A stretch of 64,000 nt of DNA. Source: Plumapathes pennacea. Taxonomy: Eukaryota > Cnidaria > Anthozoa > Antipatharia > Myriopathidae. The translations under genes were made by a program, and so were the position numbers. The notes below the pieces were generated by a model, which was not told the DNA's origin, searched no databases, and worked only from the letters and a program-made list of their open reading frames with translations. Below are positions 48,901 to 59,550 of the stretch, piece by piece. Every line of letters starts with the position of its first letter. Within the stretch, counting starts at the first letter, position 1. The stretch is from assembly GCA_964036295.1 (NCBI GenBank), contig OZ038462.1, forward strand, positions 1,061,501 through 1,125,500, written 5' to 3'.

Positions 48901-51900
48901 CAGTCAACACGACCCCATCCATGTGGACTACATAACTCTTGGAGGTAAGGAATATGTAGGAACACCTTTATAATTATAATAACTTTAAAAAGAGCCTTCT
49001 GCACTTTGATTAACCCTTTCGAGAGCTCAAGCTCAAAATGCAGTTTCTCTCTACCTTTTTAAGAAGCTATATGAGTGAGGTAATGAGAATCGACAATTTA
49101 ATCAGCTTGCATTTGCACTTCCTTTCAGATCTCGATCCATGCATCAACGTTACGTGCTCGTATTATGCAGAATGTAAAGCATTTGGACCAAACGATGCTC
49201 GGTGCGTGTGCGTCGAAGACTGCCCGTCATATGAGGAGCCAGTTTGCTCGTTTAATGGAACAACGTACGATAATGAGTGTCTCTACAAACTAGATATGTG
49301 CCAAAGCAAAGCAAACCTCACAATATCTCACCCTGGAAGCTGCAGAGGTTAGAAATATCTTTAGCAGTAGGTCAGGAATGCATAAACTTTACAAATTGGT
49401 CACAGACATGATACACACTTCATAAGAACAACGTAAAGTACTAGTGTTACTTGGTATTTCTTTTGTATACTTAATCAGATGCTTACGATTTTGAGGGTCA
49501 TCTTAATTCGTTACCATGTCAGTTACATAAATAGTTTGCTGGTGGTTTATTACTGGTAGTTATAGGACGGTTTCTATTTCACTATATAGCCTAATATGTA
49601 CAGCCCGAACACTCTGAAACACAAAGGCAACTTGTTGGGGTGACTCGTTATGTAGTGATTATTTTTATCGTACTGACAATATCATGGTAAGAGTAACAAC
49701 TGTTCTTCGCTTCGTTTTCAGGTTTTTCTGCCCAGAAAGGTCGCAGTGAGGTGCATCGTTCTAAAATCTGGTCAACTACTGCATGCGAAGAGATCACGAT
49801 CAATCCCTATAACTTTTATCCTGAGAAACCAATCCACGTTCAGATTTCGGTCAATCACTTCAACTACTCCGACGCCACCTTTGTACATGAGGCCGTGGTT
49901 CCTTGGGTGGAGAACATCCACGAAACGAAATTCACGGCGTGTGTGACAAAAGCTGGCAGAAACGAAAAAAACTCTGATTACTTCGCCACTGTTGATTGGT
50001 TAGCTTACCAAGGTGCCCCAGCCGGAGGAGTTGTTGGAGAGATTGACATGCCAACCTGGTGGACTGGATCGAGTTGTCAGATTGTCAAATTCCCCGCTGT
50101 AAGTCGTTCCCCCTCAGTGGCGCTTTATGCATTTCCATCTTAAAATGTGAAACCATTAACTTCAAAATGAAATAATTGTTTGATTTTCAGAGCAAGTTCA
50201 GTTCGGCACCAATAGTACTCGTGACAGCAGAGCACGAACGTCTTGGAATAAAACATGACGCATCCACCACATGGGTTGAAGATGTGAACACTTCGTCGTT
50301 TAAAGTGTGCATTCGAGAACTGCAAAACTTCGATGGAGCTCACGAACGCATCAAAATTGTAAGTAAAGCTGCTCTACCCAGTGTCTACTGCATCTTTTCT
50401 GACGCCCTACATGTCACACTTTGTAACCTCTCTCTCTCTCGACAATCTTGCACTACAACTGATCGTGTGACCAAGCTGTTTTGGTTATCAACCAGTAAAA
50501 CAAGCAAAACAGGTAACTGAATTTGGATCATCCTCGGAGGCCGGCGAGTTGTTCAATCCTCGTATTTGTTCAGCCGTACTGGAAAACTGTTTTACTGAGT
50601 GAAACTTTCTTCTATCTTCTTTATTCAAGTGCATTCTATATATCTTAATTTTTACTTTTAATTCGGCAAAGGGCAGCATATTACGTAAAGCAGTGTAAAA
50701 TCATGTTCTTATCCATTATGCAAGACGTCCTGCAAACATGCTATCATCAAATCACAGGTCGTCCAACTATGTTTAAGATTTACACACGAGTAATTGATCC
50801 TAAAGTTCACTGCGAGCACGTGCTATTTTCTATAGGATTGGATCGCCTTTGCAGATCTCCACCAACCACTTTTCCGAGAACATGGAACAATGCTCTTCAA
50901 GAATGGACATGAACCACTAAAGGAGTTCAACTATGCTTTTTGTAAGGTAAAACGAACGTCTCGTGCAGACCATGAAAACCTAGTCCAATCCAACTACTTC
51001 AAAATGACGAGAACTTTGTTAGAAACAAGCCTGTGAGATTAACGACTTGTGTGGTGAAATTACTAAAGGGTGTTGTATTTGTATCTCACAGGACATCGAT
51101 TTTGTTAAACCGTATGACAAGGCTCCCTCCGTTCTGATAACTGCAAACCATTCAACAAGTGGCGGGAACCTGAACCCAGAATACAATTCCATATCTGCAT
51201 GGGTAGAGGTGGGTTGAACTTTAGAAAGAAGCTAACTATAATCACCTTGAAAAAATTACCGAAACAAAACTGTGTCTTTCATTCACTTTTCCCGACGTTG
51301 GGCACATATCACTGTCATTATCTTTAAGTAGTCTAGATTCTTTTCAAGTGACAAGCGCTTCTACTTCAATTTGAAGGACAACCTTGTTCGTTTGTGGAGC
51401 GGACCGGTTTTGCGTGAAGCTAGTGACTTTCTGAGCTATTCATCCGCTTGCGAATACATGGAAAACAATATTTATTTCCTTCGTCTAACTGCCATAATAC
51501 CACATGCACCCACTCGTTTCATCCAAGAATGCCCAGACGTTTGTCGTTGCTGAATTCATTATATCGGGCGTATCTTTCTGTAGACACGTGACATAACGCT
51601 TATTATATATATATATGTTATATATTCCTGACATTTTGCTTTTCTGTGTATTTTTTTATGCTCCTTCTACTATTTGTGGTCTGAGATTATGTGGTGACTT
51701 TCGGGTCACGTGTCCTCGATTAGTAGATGTGTGACCTGTTACTGTTATTTTAATCTTTGACAGTATATAAATACAACTGGATTTCGTGTATGTACAAAGG
51801 AGCTTTTTGTGAAGAAACACGACCCACTGTCCATCTCCTACGCTGTCATTCCAGGTGAGTCCTTCGACAATTCCTTCCTTTAACAGATCTCCGCATTCCC

Positions 51901-54900
51901 GCTCACGTGAACACACGTATACAGGCACGCGATCACAAGTTTGCAAATGTTGCAACTACGTTCTAAATTCAATCTATTTGCGATCATGGTTTTATTTAAA
52001 CTCATTCAATTACTTTTGCCTTGCTTTGCCAGATGTCTGTGAGCCTGGTTGGAGTTTCTTGAATGGTTCCTGCTACCTCACTAGTAACACATGTGAATCG
52101 TGGACGAACGCAACCAAAAAGTGTCAAAGCATGAAGGCAAACTTGGTCAGTATCCGGAGTCAAGAAGAAAACATTTTCGTGCAGCATCGGCGAAATAGCG
52201 CAAAATCCTGGATTGGTTTGAATGACATCGCCTCTGAAGGCGCCTACCGCTGGGTCGATGGAAGCTCTTCGCAGTTTCGATTCTGGGCCAAAGGACAACC
52301 AAACAACTTAGATGGAAACCAGGACTGTGTTCATGCGCTTGGCATTCAGAATGGATACAAGTGGAATGACGTGGATTGCTCCGCCTGCCATAACTTTACG
52401 TGCGAGAAGGGTAATTTTTACATATTAATTTAAGACAAAGAAATTATTTGATGTCATTTCAGAAGGTTTTTCTAACGGTAAACTATAGAATAGGTATGCA
52501 GCATGACCTCAGTCCGCTAAAATATGTCATTTGGCTCCCAGATATCTGTAGCATTTTTGTCAATCACTGCTGCCCATAAATTCGTCGTTTAGTCACCCGA
52601 GCCATAACTGAATGTTCTGTCCCTACACGATGGCTGCATCCAAAACAAAGCTAGAATTCCCTTTGGAGAGTTTAATAGAAGTTGAAAAGAAGGAATATCG
52701 GTAATTATCTCAAACTAAGATTATAACGTAAAGAAACCCAGAGCGTTCTTTTGGGACTGTTCCGGAACGAAAATAGACAGTGTTCGGGAAGAGGTCGCCT
52801 GGGAGCTAGCCGAGAGTGTCAAAAGTAGGCTCGTTTTCTCGCCCAAAAAATAACACAGTTATGACTATTCCGCTCCGTCAAATATATACCGGTTCGGGGT
52901 GATTCTGTTCATTCCGCGAAATATGAATGTTACCTAAAAACATATTTTACGTCTCTTCTGTATAGTCTAGCTTACTCAATCCGGAATAATATGCAAAATG
53001 AATGAGCGCATGGTGTAGTACGGTGTTTTATTATATAGACACGAGTGTCTTACTGGAAAATATACTGTGCGTAAAATCCATACGAAACTACATCCGGGAC
53101 CCGAGTGGCGTATTTTCCATATCCTCACTAGTGAGCATATCGTTGGCATCATTTCCCGCTTTTGCACGGTTGTTTGTGCAATTTTTCGTAAAACACTCGT
53201 GTCTAATATAATAAAAAGAAAATTTCACGGCGGCGCGAAGATATGGATTTTATTTTCTCGTGGTAAAAACAATATTTTACTCACTCGCAAAGCGCTCGTT
53301 CGTAAAATATTGTTTTTACCACTCGAAAATAAAATTCATATCTTCGCGCCGCCGTGTAATATCCTCTATTTTTCTATGCTTCAACAATTAGGTTTTCTAT
53401 AAGAGCTTTAAAAATAAAAAAAGGTATTAAATGGAACAGATCGTGGGTTTCTGGAAGATATTTACCACATTGTGCTTATCTATTATCTTAGGATCTCTTT
53501 TAGCAAACAAACATTGCCATAGAAAGTTTCTCTTGCGGGTAAGAGTTACTCTTTGTTTTGAAAGGCGCTCTAAGTGATTGAGTGGCCGAGCGGTCTGGGG
53601 TGGTGGACCAGAATCCGTAATGAAGCTCTGAACCAGGAGGTCGTGGGTTCGATTCCCACGGCCAGCAGTAGTAAGAAGGTTTTTCATCCGAGGAGGCAAC
53701 TCCAACGGTTTTTCCCTTCCGAACCTGTCTGCTTTCTACAGGTCTTCCACCAACACGGCCCCACAAGCTACTAGCTGAATTACTTACCGTGTATAAATAA
53801 AGATATTTTACTTTTTTTTAAAGTGTTCAGAGCCAAAAGGAGATAAAACCTTGTGTGCATGTTATGTATGATGACAGTACAGACAATCCCCCAACGCTGA
53901 CGTGAATGGATATCTTGTTTTCAGATTATGATGAATGCGTCAGTGCTCCATGTCTGAATGGCGGAACTTGTGTTAACAAAAGAGAAAGCTTCAGCTGCAT
54001 CTGTCCACAATCTTATGTTGGTCGACACTGTGAAGGTACTGACTTTAATTTCAGTAAATTCTAAGTAAAAACGATCTGAGCATGAAAATAATATGTATGA
54101 TTTTGTAAAAGAGATCGCGAATACCGTAAACTGCAGCTTAGAAGCCCGGATTATACAAGTCCGTAAGGAGTTTTGGATTGGGTTATATAAACGGGGATGG
54201 GGAGGGGGGGGGGGGGGGGGGGGGGGGGGTCATAACCTGAATAGAAAAAACGTTTCAAATGAGCTGATAAGAAAACACGTGAGACGGTGCAGCAGTATCA
54301 AAATAAGTTTTCCATTTACTCGGTGGTATTTATCATAAGGGAGGGGGGGGGGGGGGGGGGCTTATAAGCGGCAGTTTACGGTACACTACTATTCCCTCTC
54401 CGGGATTTAAAATATTATAATGCGAGGTTTATCATATACATAAATACTTCATCATCATGTTACTTTGTTTAAGAGTCAATTTAAGCCATGATTGTTTTCT
54501 GTTTGATTGTTTTTGTTTTTGTTTCTGGGTTTCTTACAACTCCATATTACGTTTCTTCATCACAATGTGAAGAGTACGCGTCCACATGCAAAGAATTATA
54601 CAACAAAGGACGGTATGTAGTAAAGTTACTATAATGCCTTCTTGTTGATGTTATATGCTTTTGCTTTCTTGGATGTCGTGTTGAAGTGTATTAGATGAAG
54701 TTTGACACAACCTGAAATATACTCTCGTCGGCAACCAGATTTCATAAGGTCTGGCTGCTTTCATTGGGTACATTTTTCAGTTCTGTGTACGTTGTTGCTG
54801 GGCGAAATCATGGTTTTATAACTTTAGATACATGGTAGTAAAAGGATTTAAAAAGCACTTATGGCAGTTTGTTATTTTCGTATAAAAATGAGAGAAATTA

Positions 54901-55200
54901 TAGAACAAAATATTACCTAATCAGAGGAAAATGTTGAAAAAACATTCGATTAGATTCAATGCAGGCACACTTGTTGGAACAAAGACAGCAAAATCTAAGG
55001 TCTCTCTTCTGAGAACAAAGCGTCAAACAAATTGCTTGATTGCTATTTAAACGCTTCAATATATTTCTGCCAGTGCCGAGGACAAAGCATATTCACTGAA
55101 AATGGACATTGGAAAGGTATCCACCTTTTGTCAGATGACTGGAATAACAGGCTGTGGTAGAGGTGGATGGACGCTGGTTATGAAGATCGACGGCTCAAAG
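45857..55200 (+). CDS. Array copy 3: lectin mosaic gene with a replaced, incomplete 3' end
   Basis: Exons: 45857-45920, 46551-46906, 47415-47579, 48018-48125, 48477-48602, 48848-48944, 49129-49347, 49722-50098, 50191-50358, 50836-50946, 51092-51208, 51764-51854, 52033-52410, 53925-54035, 54573-54612, 55074-55200. Up to the C-type lectin exon it matches copies 1 and 2, and all frames are open. The usual EGF pair and fibrinogen exons are missing. A divergent EGF and a different fibrinogen-like exon follow, with compatible phases (1-1, 1-2, 2-0), but no terminal exon is found before copy 4. Read-through of the lectin exon would end at TAA after 52433, giving a shorter secreted form without EGF. 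The 3' structure is therefore uncertain: real exon replacement, loss, or an assembly join. Confidence 0.7.
46551..48944 (+). CDS. Copy 3, first H-type lectin triplet
   Basis: Exons 46551-46906, 47415-47579, 48018-48125, 48477-48602 and 48848-48944, all open, with VNWVAFQ intact. The variable loop reads SGAPN. The last intron is only about 245 bp, against 1.7 kb in copy 1, and begins with a short (AT)n run. Confidence 0.82.
49129..49347 (+). CDS. Copy 3 follistatin/Kazal exon
   Basis: 73 codons, phase 1-1. It is near-identical to copy 1 except [13 protein letters not shown], where Ser becomes Phe in the Kazal loop. Confidence 0.88.
49722..51854 (+). CDS. Copy 3, second H-type lectin triplet
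   Basis: Exons 49722-50098, 50191-50358, 50836-50946, 51092-51208 and 51764-51854, all open. Differences from copy 1 are scattered (YSDATF for YTNASF, VENIHETK, VEDVNTSS, DKAPS). Confidence 0.82.
52033..52410 (+). CDS. Copy 3 C-type lectin exon
   Basis: 126 codons with QPN and WND motifs. It starts CEPGWSFLNGSCY and ends FTCEKG. It is the last exon shared with copies 1 and 2. Confidence 0.88.
53227..53355. mobile_element. Hairpin MITE
   Basis: Two 54-base arms starting ACGGCGGCGCGAAGATAT and ending with the complement, with about four mismatches and a 21-base loop. The sequence near the loop (GTAAAATATTGTTTTTACCA) is itself AT-rich. No target duplication is evident. Confidence 0.75.
53576..53819 (+). 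mobile_element. tRNA-derived SINE (second copy)
   Basis: A box TGGCCGAGCGGT at 53583-53594, B box GGTTCGATTCC at 53646-53656, then the same body as 33334-33608 (AGTAGTAAGAAGGTTTTTC, GAGGAGGCAACTCCAACG). The 3' part diverges after CTTTCTACAGG, but both end in an AATAAA-containing AT tail. Confidence 0.8.
53925..54035 (+). CDS. Copy 3 divergent EGF exon
   Basis: 37 codons, phase 1-1: [36 protein letters not shown]. All six cysteines are present, but it is clearly more distant from the EGF exons of copies 1 and 2 than those are from each other. This suggests it belongs to another gene family member. Confidence 0.8.
54122..54383. mobile_element. MITE with two long poly-G tracts
   Basis: The ends are TACCGTAAACTGCAGCTTA and the complement of TACCGTAAACTGCCGCTTA. 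Inside are runs of about 26 G (54204-54229) and 18 G (54343-54360). The purine tracts could fold as G-quadruplexes and are likely to be mis-sized in assembly. Confidence 0.65.
54573..55200 (+). CDS. Copy 3 terminal exons of another fibrinogen-related type
   Basis: Exon 54573-54612 (EYASTCKELYNKG) is joined in phase 2 to 55074-55200, which encodes AEDKAYSLKMDIGKVSTFCQ and CGRGGWTLVMKIDGSK. The GGWTLVMKIDGSK stretch is characteristic of cnidarian fibrinogen-like proteins such as the coral uncharacterized skeletal organic matrix protein 5 (recalled from family knowledge). The domain needs at least one further exon, which I do not find before 59551. The fragment is therefore truncated here. Confidence 0.55.
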
Positions 55201-56720
55201 GTAATATTCCTCCTACAAAGCACATTATCAAAGAACACCACATACATAGAGCCGTTTTTGTGACCGTCGAAAACCAAAACCAAGGTAGACAGACAGACAA
55301 ATTGGCTTTACTTGCACGGCCCTTACAAGAGTGTTGCTAAAGCTATGTGTACACGTAATGGTTATAATGATAATTAAGAAATTAAGAAATTAAGATTCAA
55401 ACAAGTTCAATGAATCATTGTTAATTGCACACAAAAAACTATTTGCCAGAGCTTCGGTTGTTTCCAGCATCATTCTCCCTTTGACGGTGTTAGATGAAAA
55501 TTATTAACAAGAACGACAAAATACGCCTACGGCTTGTGTTTTTCCCTATACACTTCTTTCGTGCTCTCTCAGCTGCGTGTTTCATATTTGTTATTAATAT
55601 CTTTTTATGAAATATATGAAACTCAGTATGAGCAGCAACATTGTACAGTGAAAGTTAAGTGGGTAATTTGTTTGGGACTTGCTTTCCGGCATTGAAAACT
55701 TTGCTTACTGCACAGCACTGACTGGGGCTTTTAAGGTGATTCCCTAGAAAAAAAATCTGTCATAGATTTGTAATGAAACTTGGCACAATTTTACAACACC
55801 TCAAGTGAGTCACAATGATGCAATAAAAACAAGGGATCACCGTGCTCGTTTTAACGGCACAAGCTGACGAATATGGTGTTCTAGCGTCTGTTGCGCGCAC
55901 CCCGATACTGGAAAATAAGGTCAATGATTTTTAATGCAGTCTGAAATATCACTAAACTCTCAACTTTATTCTATTGATTATTCACCTATGTCACAGAAAT
56001 GTATATGTGAATAGCTCCAAATTTACTTTAACACCAAAAATTTGTGGGAAGTTGATGTGCTGTCCTGAACCGGAAATGACCCGATCCATAGCATTTCTTT
56101 CAACTGCGTAAAATCTGCCAATAGATTTCTGCCTACTGTTTCCTGTTTTACTAGGGACACTGTTCTTCTTAAAATAATGCAAGAAAAAAATAGGGTTTAC
56201 CGTGCTCGTTTCTGCGCATTTATCTGGAATGTGCAAATATTCACTTCAAAATACCTCTTTCAGTGAGAGGACTGGGACGAGTTTAAACTTTAAACATTGA
56301 ACGACGAAAAATAAAACGTTTTGCGTAAAGAATATAAAGAACTTTCGCTCTTAAAATTTACGTGGTTCTCAATGTTCACCATCTCAAAGTGTTAATTGCA
56401 CTAAAGATGCGCAATGCAAAACTAGGGAATCACCATTTTTTTGCTCAGACAGGATTTTAAATCCTTTATTCTGGGAACACAAGGTGCTATTCCTTAATTA
56501 TTTGCTCAGACAGAATTTTAAATGCTTGTAGTAGTCCTAGCTATAATTTGTTTGCGAGGTGGAAGGTTCAAAGTATTGTTGATTCTCATAATAGAGATAT
56601 TTTTAGAATAGAACATCGTGAAGGAAAATGTGTATTAAATTGAAATTTGTTTAGTTAGCAACTTATTGAAGTATTTCCAGACTCATATATGTACACTTAC
56701 CTGCCATTGCATTTAAAATT
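55201..56720. other. Non-coding stretch after the last exon of copy 3
   Basis: No exon or complete repeat is recognised. At about 55512-55602 there is a decayed half of the hairpin family seen at 23801-23989 (TACACTTCTTTCGTGCTCTC). Confidence 0.5.
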
Positions 56721-56867
56721 ACAGGAGTACAAACACAGCAATTGTATCCTTGTGAAGGACCAATAATTACTCAGCAAAGAAGTAAAGTAATTGCACATGT
56801 AAGCACTGCTGTGCAATTTATTTCTATAAGCATTTGTTTTTCTGTAATTCTGTCTTGCAGTTATTAG

Positions 56868-57083
56868 AATTCCGATACATTAGATGCTGTAACCGAAAAA
56901 GGTAATGCATTCTATGCAAACATAAATGTTGACAAACACCTTGTAGTAAATGATTTACCAAATAAAGTAGAGATAATTGCAGGTACTGATGGAAATGTTG
57001 TCTTCACTACAAAATGCCAAGGAGTTCTGTCCAAGGACACTAGTTTGAGCAAAGAGAACTTCATCAACTTATTTTACAAATAA
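56868..57083 (+). pseudogene. Coding-like remnant of unknown origin
   Basis: A frame without ATG, opening just after an in-frame TAG at 56865-56867, reads NSDTLDAVTEKGNAFYANIN, then VVNDLPNKVEIIAGTDGNVV and KCQGVLSKDTSL to TAA 57081-57083. The composition is like real protein. An exon-like segment upstream (about 56726-56795, ending in CAT|GTAAGC) could belong to it. I do not recognise the family. It is likely a decayed gene or transposon piece. Confidence 0.3.
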
Positions 57084-57189
57084 AAATAGGAATAATACTG
57101 GCTTTCTGTTATGGATTCCAACTAATGTCTCTGTTGCATCTTTCAACAACAAGCAAAAAGGAAGACAAAGTTTGTTGTACTGTCATTTT

Positions 57190-57490
57190 TTAAGTATCTT
57201 ATTTTTCGCGGCGGACAACTTTAAACGGTTATTATATCAAAACCAGTCATAACTGACCTTTTGGGTTTAAGCAAAATGCCTAAAATGCTTTTTCCGTATT
57301 TTATAAAACCCCGCACTATTATTTTCTGAGCGAGTAAAGCTCAAAAGAAACATGTTTCAAAAAGCCTTGACATTGCTTGATTAGATTTACCTGCGGATAT
57401 TCAACTACGCGCTCAGATAGTTCACTTAGCCTTTAGCATTCTAGGCTACCAAAGGTCTTGCTTTGTCACTCTCCCCTATACTTTTTAAAA
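57190..57490. repeat. Paralogous spacer segment shared by all intergenic regions
   Basis: GGCGGACAACTTTAAACGG, TAAGCAAAATGCCTAAAATG and flanks match about 32340-32690 and 44605-44860. The spacer was thus duplicated together with the genes, even though the 3' end of copy 3 is different. Confidence 0.7.
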
Positions 57491-57700
57491 AACTCTCCTT
57501 CTAAATTGCCCCTTTTCTGAGCCAGTTGTCTATCTTTGTTGCCGGATATCCTTAGTGTATAGAATAAAGTAAACACGCTCGCACGGATTCAAGTAGATCA
57601 GATTGTTCTAAGCGTTTCTGATGTGCTTTTGGTTCGCAAAGTCGTAAATCATTTTAGATAGTTTAGACTATAAATCGCATTTTGGATAACAGCAGTACTT

Positions 57701-57979
57701 TTATTCATAACTAGTTTGTAGAGATTCTGGCTGTAGTGCTTTTTTCCTCAAGTCACGACCTTGAAGGTAAATCGACTGACATGTAATACAGCTTGTAGAT
57801 ATGTCTATTTCTTGCAGCACTGCATTCGAACATTGCGTGAGATCGACAGTGTTTTCGGTTTTACTTTTGCTGGTTTTGCTGCTTTGGAACTTACCTGCTA
57901 TACCTTGATAAAACCCGACTTCTTCTGCTAACGTTTCAAACTCAGCCAATATTGTTGACAAATCGGCTTTCGAACTCAC
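57701..57979 (-). pseudogene. Hypothetical ORF remnant without ATG
   Basis: An open frame of about 92 codons (no ATG; upstream TGA) reads SSKADLSTILAEFETLAEEV, GFYQGIAGKF, a Ser/Lys-rich linker, and CSNAVLQEIDISTSCITCQ to a stop at the left end. The amphipathic N-terminal part could be coiled coil. The composition looks protein-like, but no family is recognised and no splice partner is visible. It may be a retrocopy fragment. Confidence 0.25.
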
Positions 57980-58724
57980 ACATCATTGTCTTCACATCAA
58001 ATAAAAGTAATTGCCAAAAATACAACATATCACGAGGGTATTATTCTGTCATTGAATAGACCAAAATTAAAACGGTTCAAACCTTTAAGCTCTAATTCTG
58101 GAGCCAAATCACAATGACTATTGCATATAAAAAACTAAATATATGTCAGTATGACGTCATCTGTTGTTAGACATTCCACCCAGGCCCAAACATGAGGGCG
58201 CATGCGCACTCTCTATTTCTTTGCGAGTGAGGGAGTCTTTGTGGATGCACATGATAATCGACGAAATTACCTGTTCAAATTTATTCCCTCTCCCTCTCTT
58301 TCTCTCACGTGCTGTCTTTGTGTACTTCACATAGCTACACAGGAGCAATGCAAGCTGCAGTATTTATCACTGCATATCCAGTTCCAAAAACGCTCAATTT
58401 TACGCTTTACAACTTCTATTGCCAATGAGTATACGTCTTGACTCTGAAATTAATATTATTAAGTCTATCGGTAGCACAAAACCTGATGTGTCGCACAATT
58501 CCGAAAGGGCAATGATGTTTAGAAAACACACAAGAAAGTAAATCAAGTATCCCCCGCAAATCAAGCAGAATAGAAATATTCAGAAACAGACACCTTTCAT
58601 CAACAAATTTCTGTTTTCTTATCCTAACATATTGCTAAATAACAGTTCTAAAGCGTTTTAGAATATTCGAAGGGATGGCACAACCTTAAGAATTAGTTTG
58701 ATGCTTGCCGCGTTCAGAGTCCAA
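57980..58724. other. Non-coding stretch
   Basis: No supported gene or repeat of note. The small overlapping ORFs at 58157-58441 on both strands are low-complexity. Confidence 0.5.
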
Positions 58725-59101
58725 GGGCCTTTTCATATGAGCCCGCGGGTTACCGAGATCTCGCCCTCTCACTATGGCCTTTGTAAAAATTGCGAAGTAT
58801 TCACATGAGAAGGCGGGCCAGCCTGGTTAACCGAGATATCGGTCTTTGCGACTTTTCTCAGGGCTGGCCCGTTTCTTATATGAACACTCCAACCCGGTTA
58901 ACCGGGGTGAAAATGTTTTAACTACGCGAGTTTGAAATGTATTTGGCACTTTCTTGCTTCTTAATTTGGCATTGATGCAAGAATTGGCAAAAACTATTTC
59001 ATCACGGACACTTTATCTCGCTTACCCGGGCTGAATTTTTCCATGTGAACACACGACCCGGCTGGTTGACCCGGTTGACCGGGCTCATATTAAGAGGCCC
59101 C
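58725..59101. mobile_element. hAT-like MITE
   Basis: The ends are GGGCCTTTTCATATGAGCCC and the near-complement GGGCTCATATTAAGAGGCCC. The interior repeats GGTTAACCG-type words in both directions (AACCCGGTTAACCGGGG at about 58890). There is no ORF and the target duplication is not clear. Confidence 0.65.
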
Positions 59102-59414
59102 AAAACAAGTTTGAATTTGAATTTGAATTCCCAGTATTCAATTAATTATATATGCACCATCGAGTTTCAATACTATTCTATGAGATGATGACCTCTGACT
59201 CCCTTTCAGCAAACAACAGTTAATGGGCCTTTGTACAGGATAAACATAGTGTGCTGAAGCGTCACTATTTCCGCACAAAAATATTTCAAAAATTAATTAC
59301 AGGTCTTATTCGGCTAAAGCGAGTTTACTTCCTGTAACCCCCAATACTCTGAATTATTGTGTAAACCAATCACTGCTGTGCTGATAAGTACTGCGTAATA
59401 ACTGGATCTATTCT

Positions 59415-59550
59415 GTTTCTCTGATTGGTCATATCGGCTTGGTTTCCTGTTCGATGGCATGCAATAAAGCTTCCTTGTTGCTTCGTCCAAATTATTGAGT
59501 TGCTTCTTTCAAGTGCGACAGATCTTCCAGAGTCCTCTGCCGCTTCGAAG
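59415..59550 (+). promoter_or_regulatory. Upstream region of array copy 4
   Basis: The inverted CCAAT box is recognisable (CTGATTGGTCATATCGGCTT at 59420). The downstream TATATAG is not conserved; GCAATAAAGC at 59461 is the nearest AT-rich candidate. The GTGCGACAGATCTTCCAGAG segment aligns with the leaders of copies 1-3. Confidence 0.4.

Larger units (their letters stand above)
52411..53924. other. Replacement DNA between the C-type lectin exon and the divergent EGF exon of copy 3
   Basis: Homology with the equivalent intron of copies 1 and 2 stops within about 20 bases of the donor. The stretch holds a palindrome (53227-53355) and a SINE (53576-53819), and no coding exon that I can identify. 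Confidence 0.6.
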
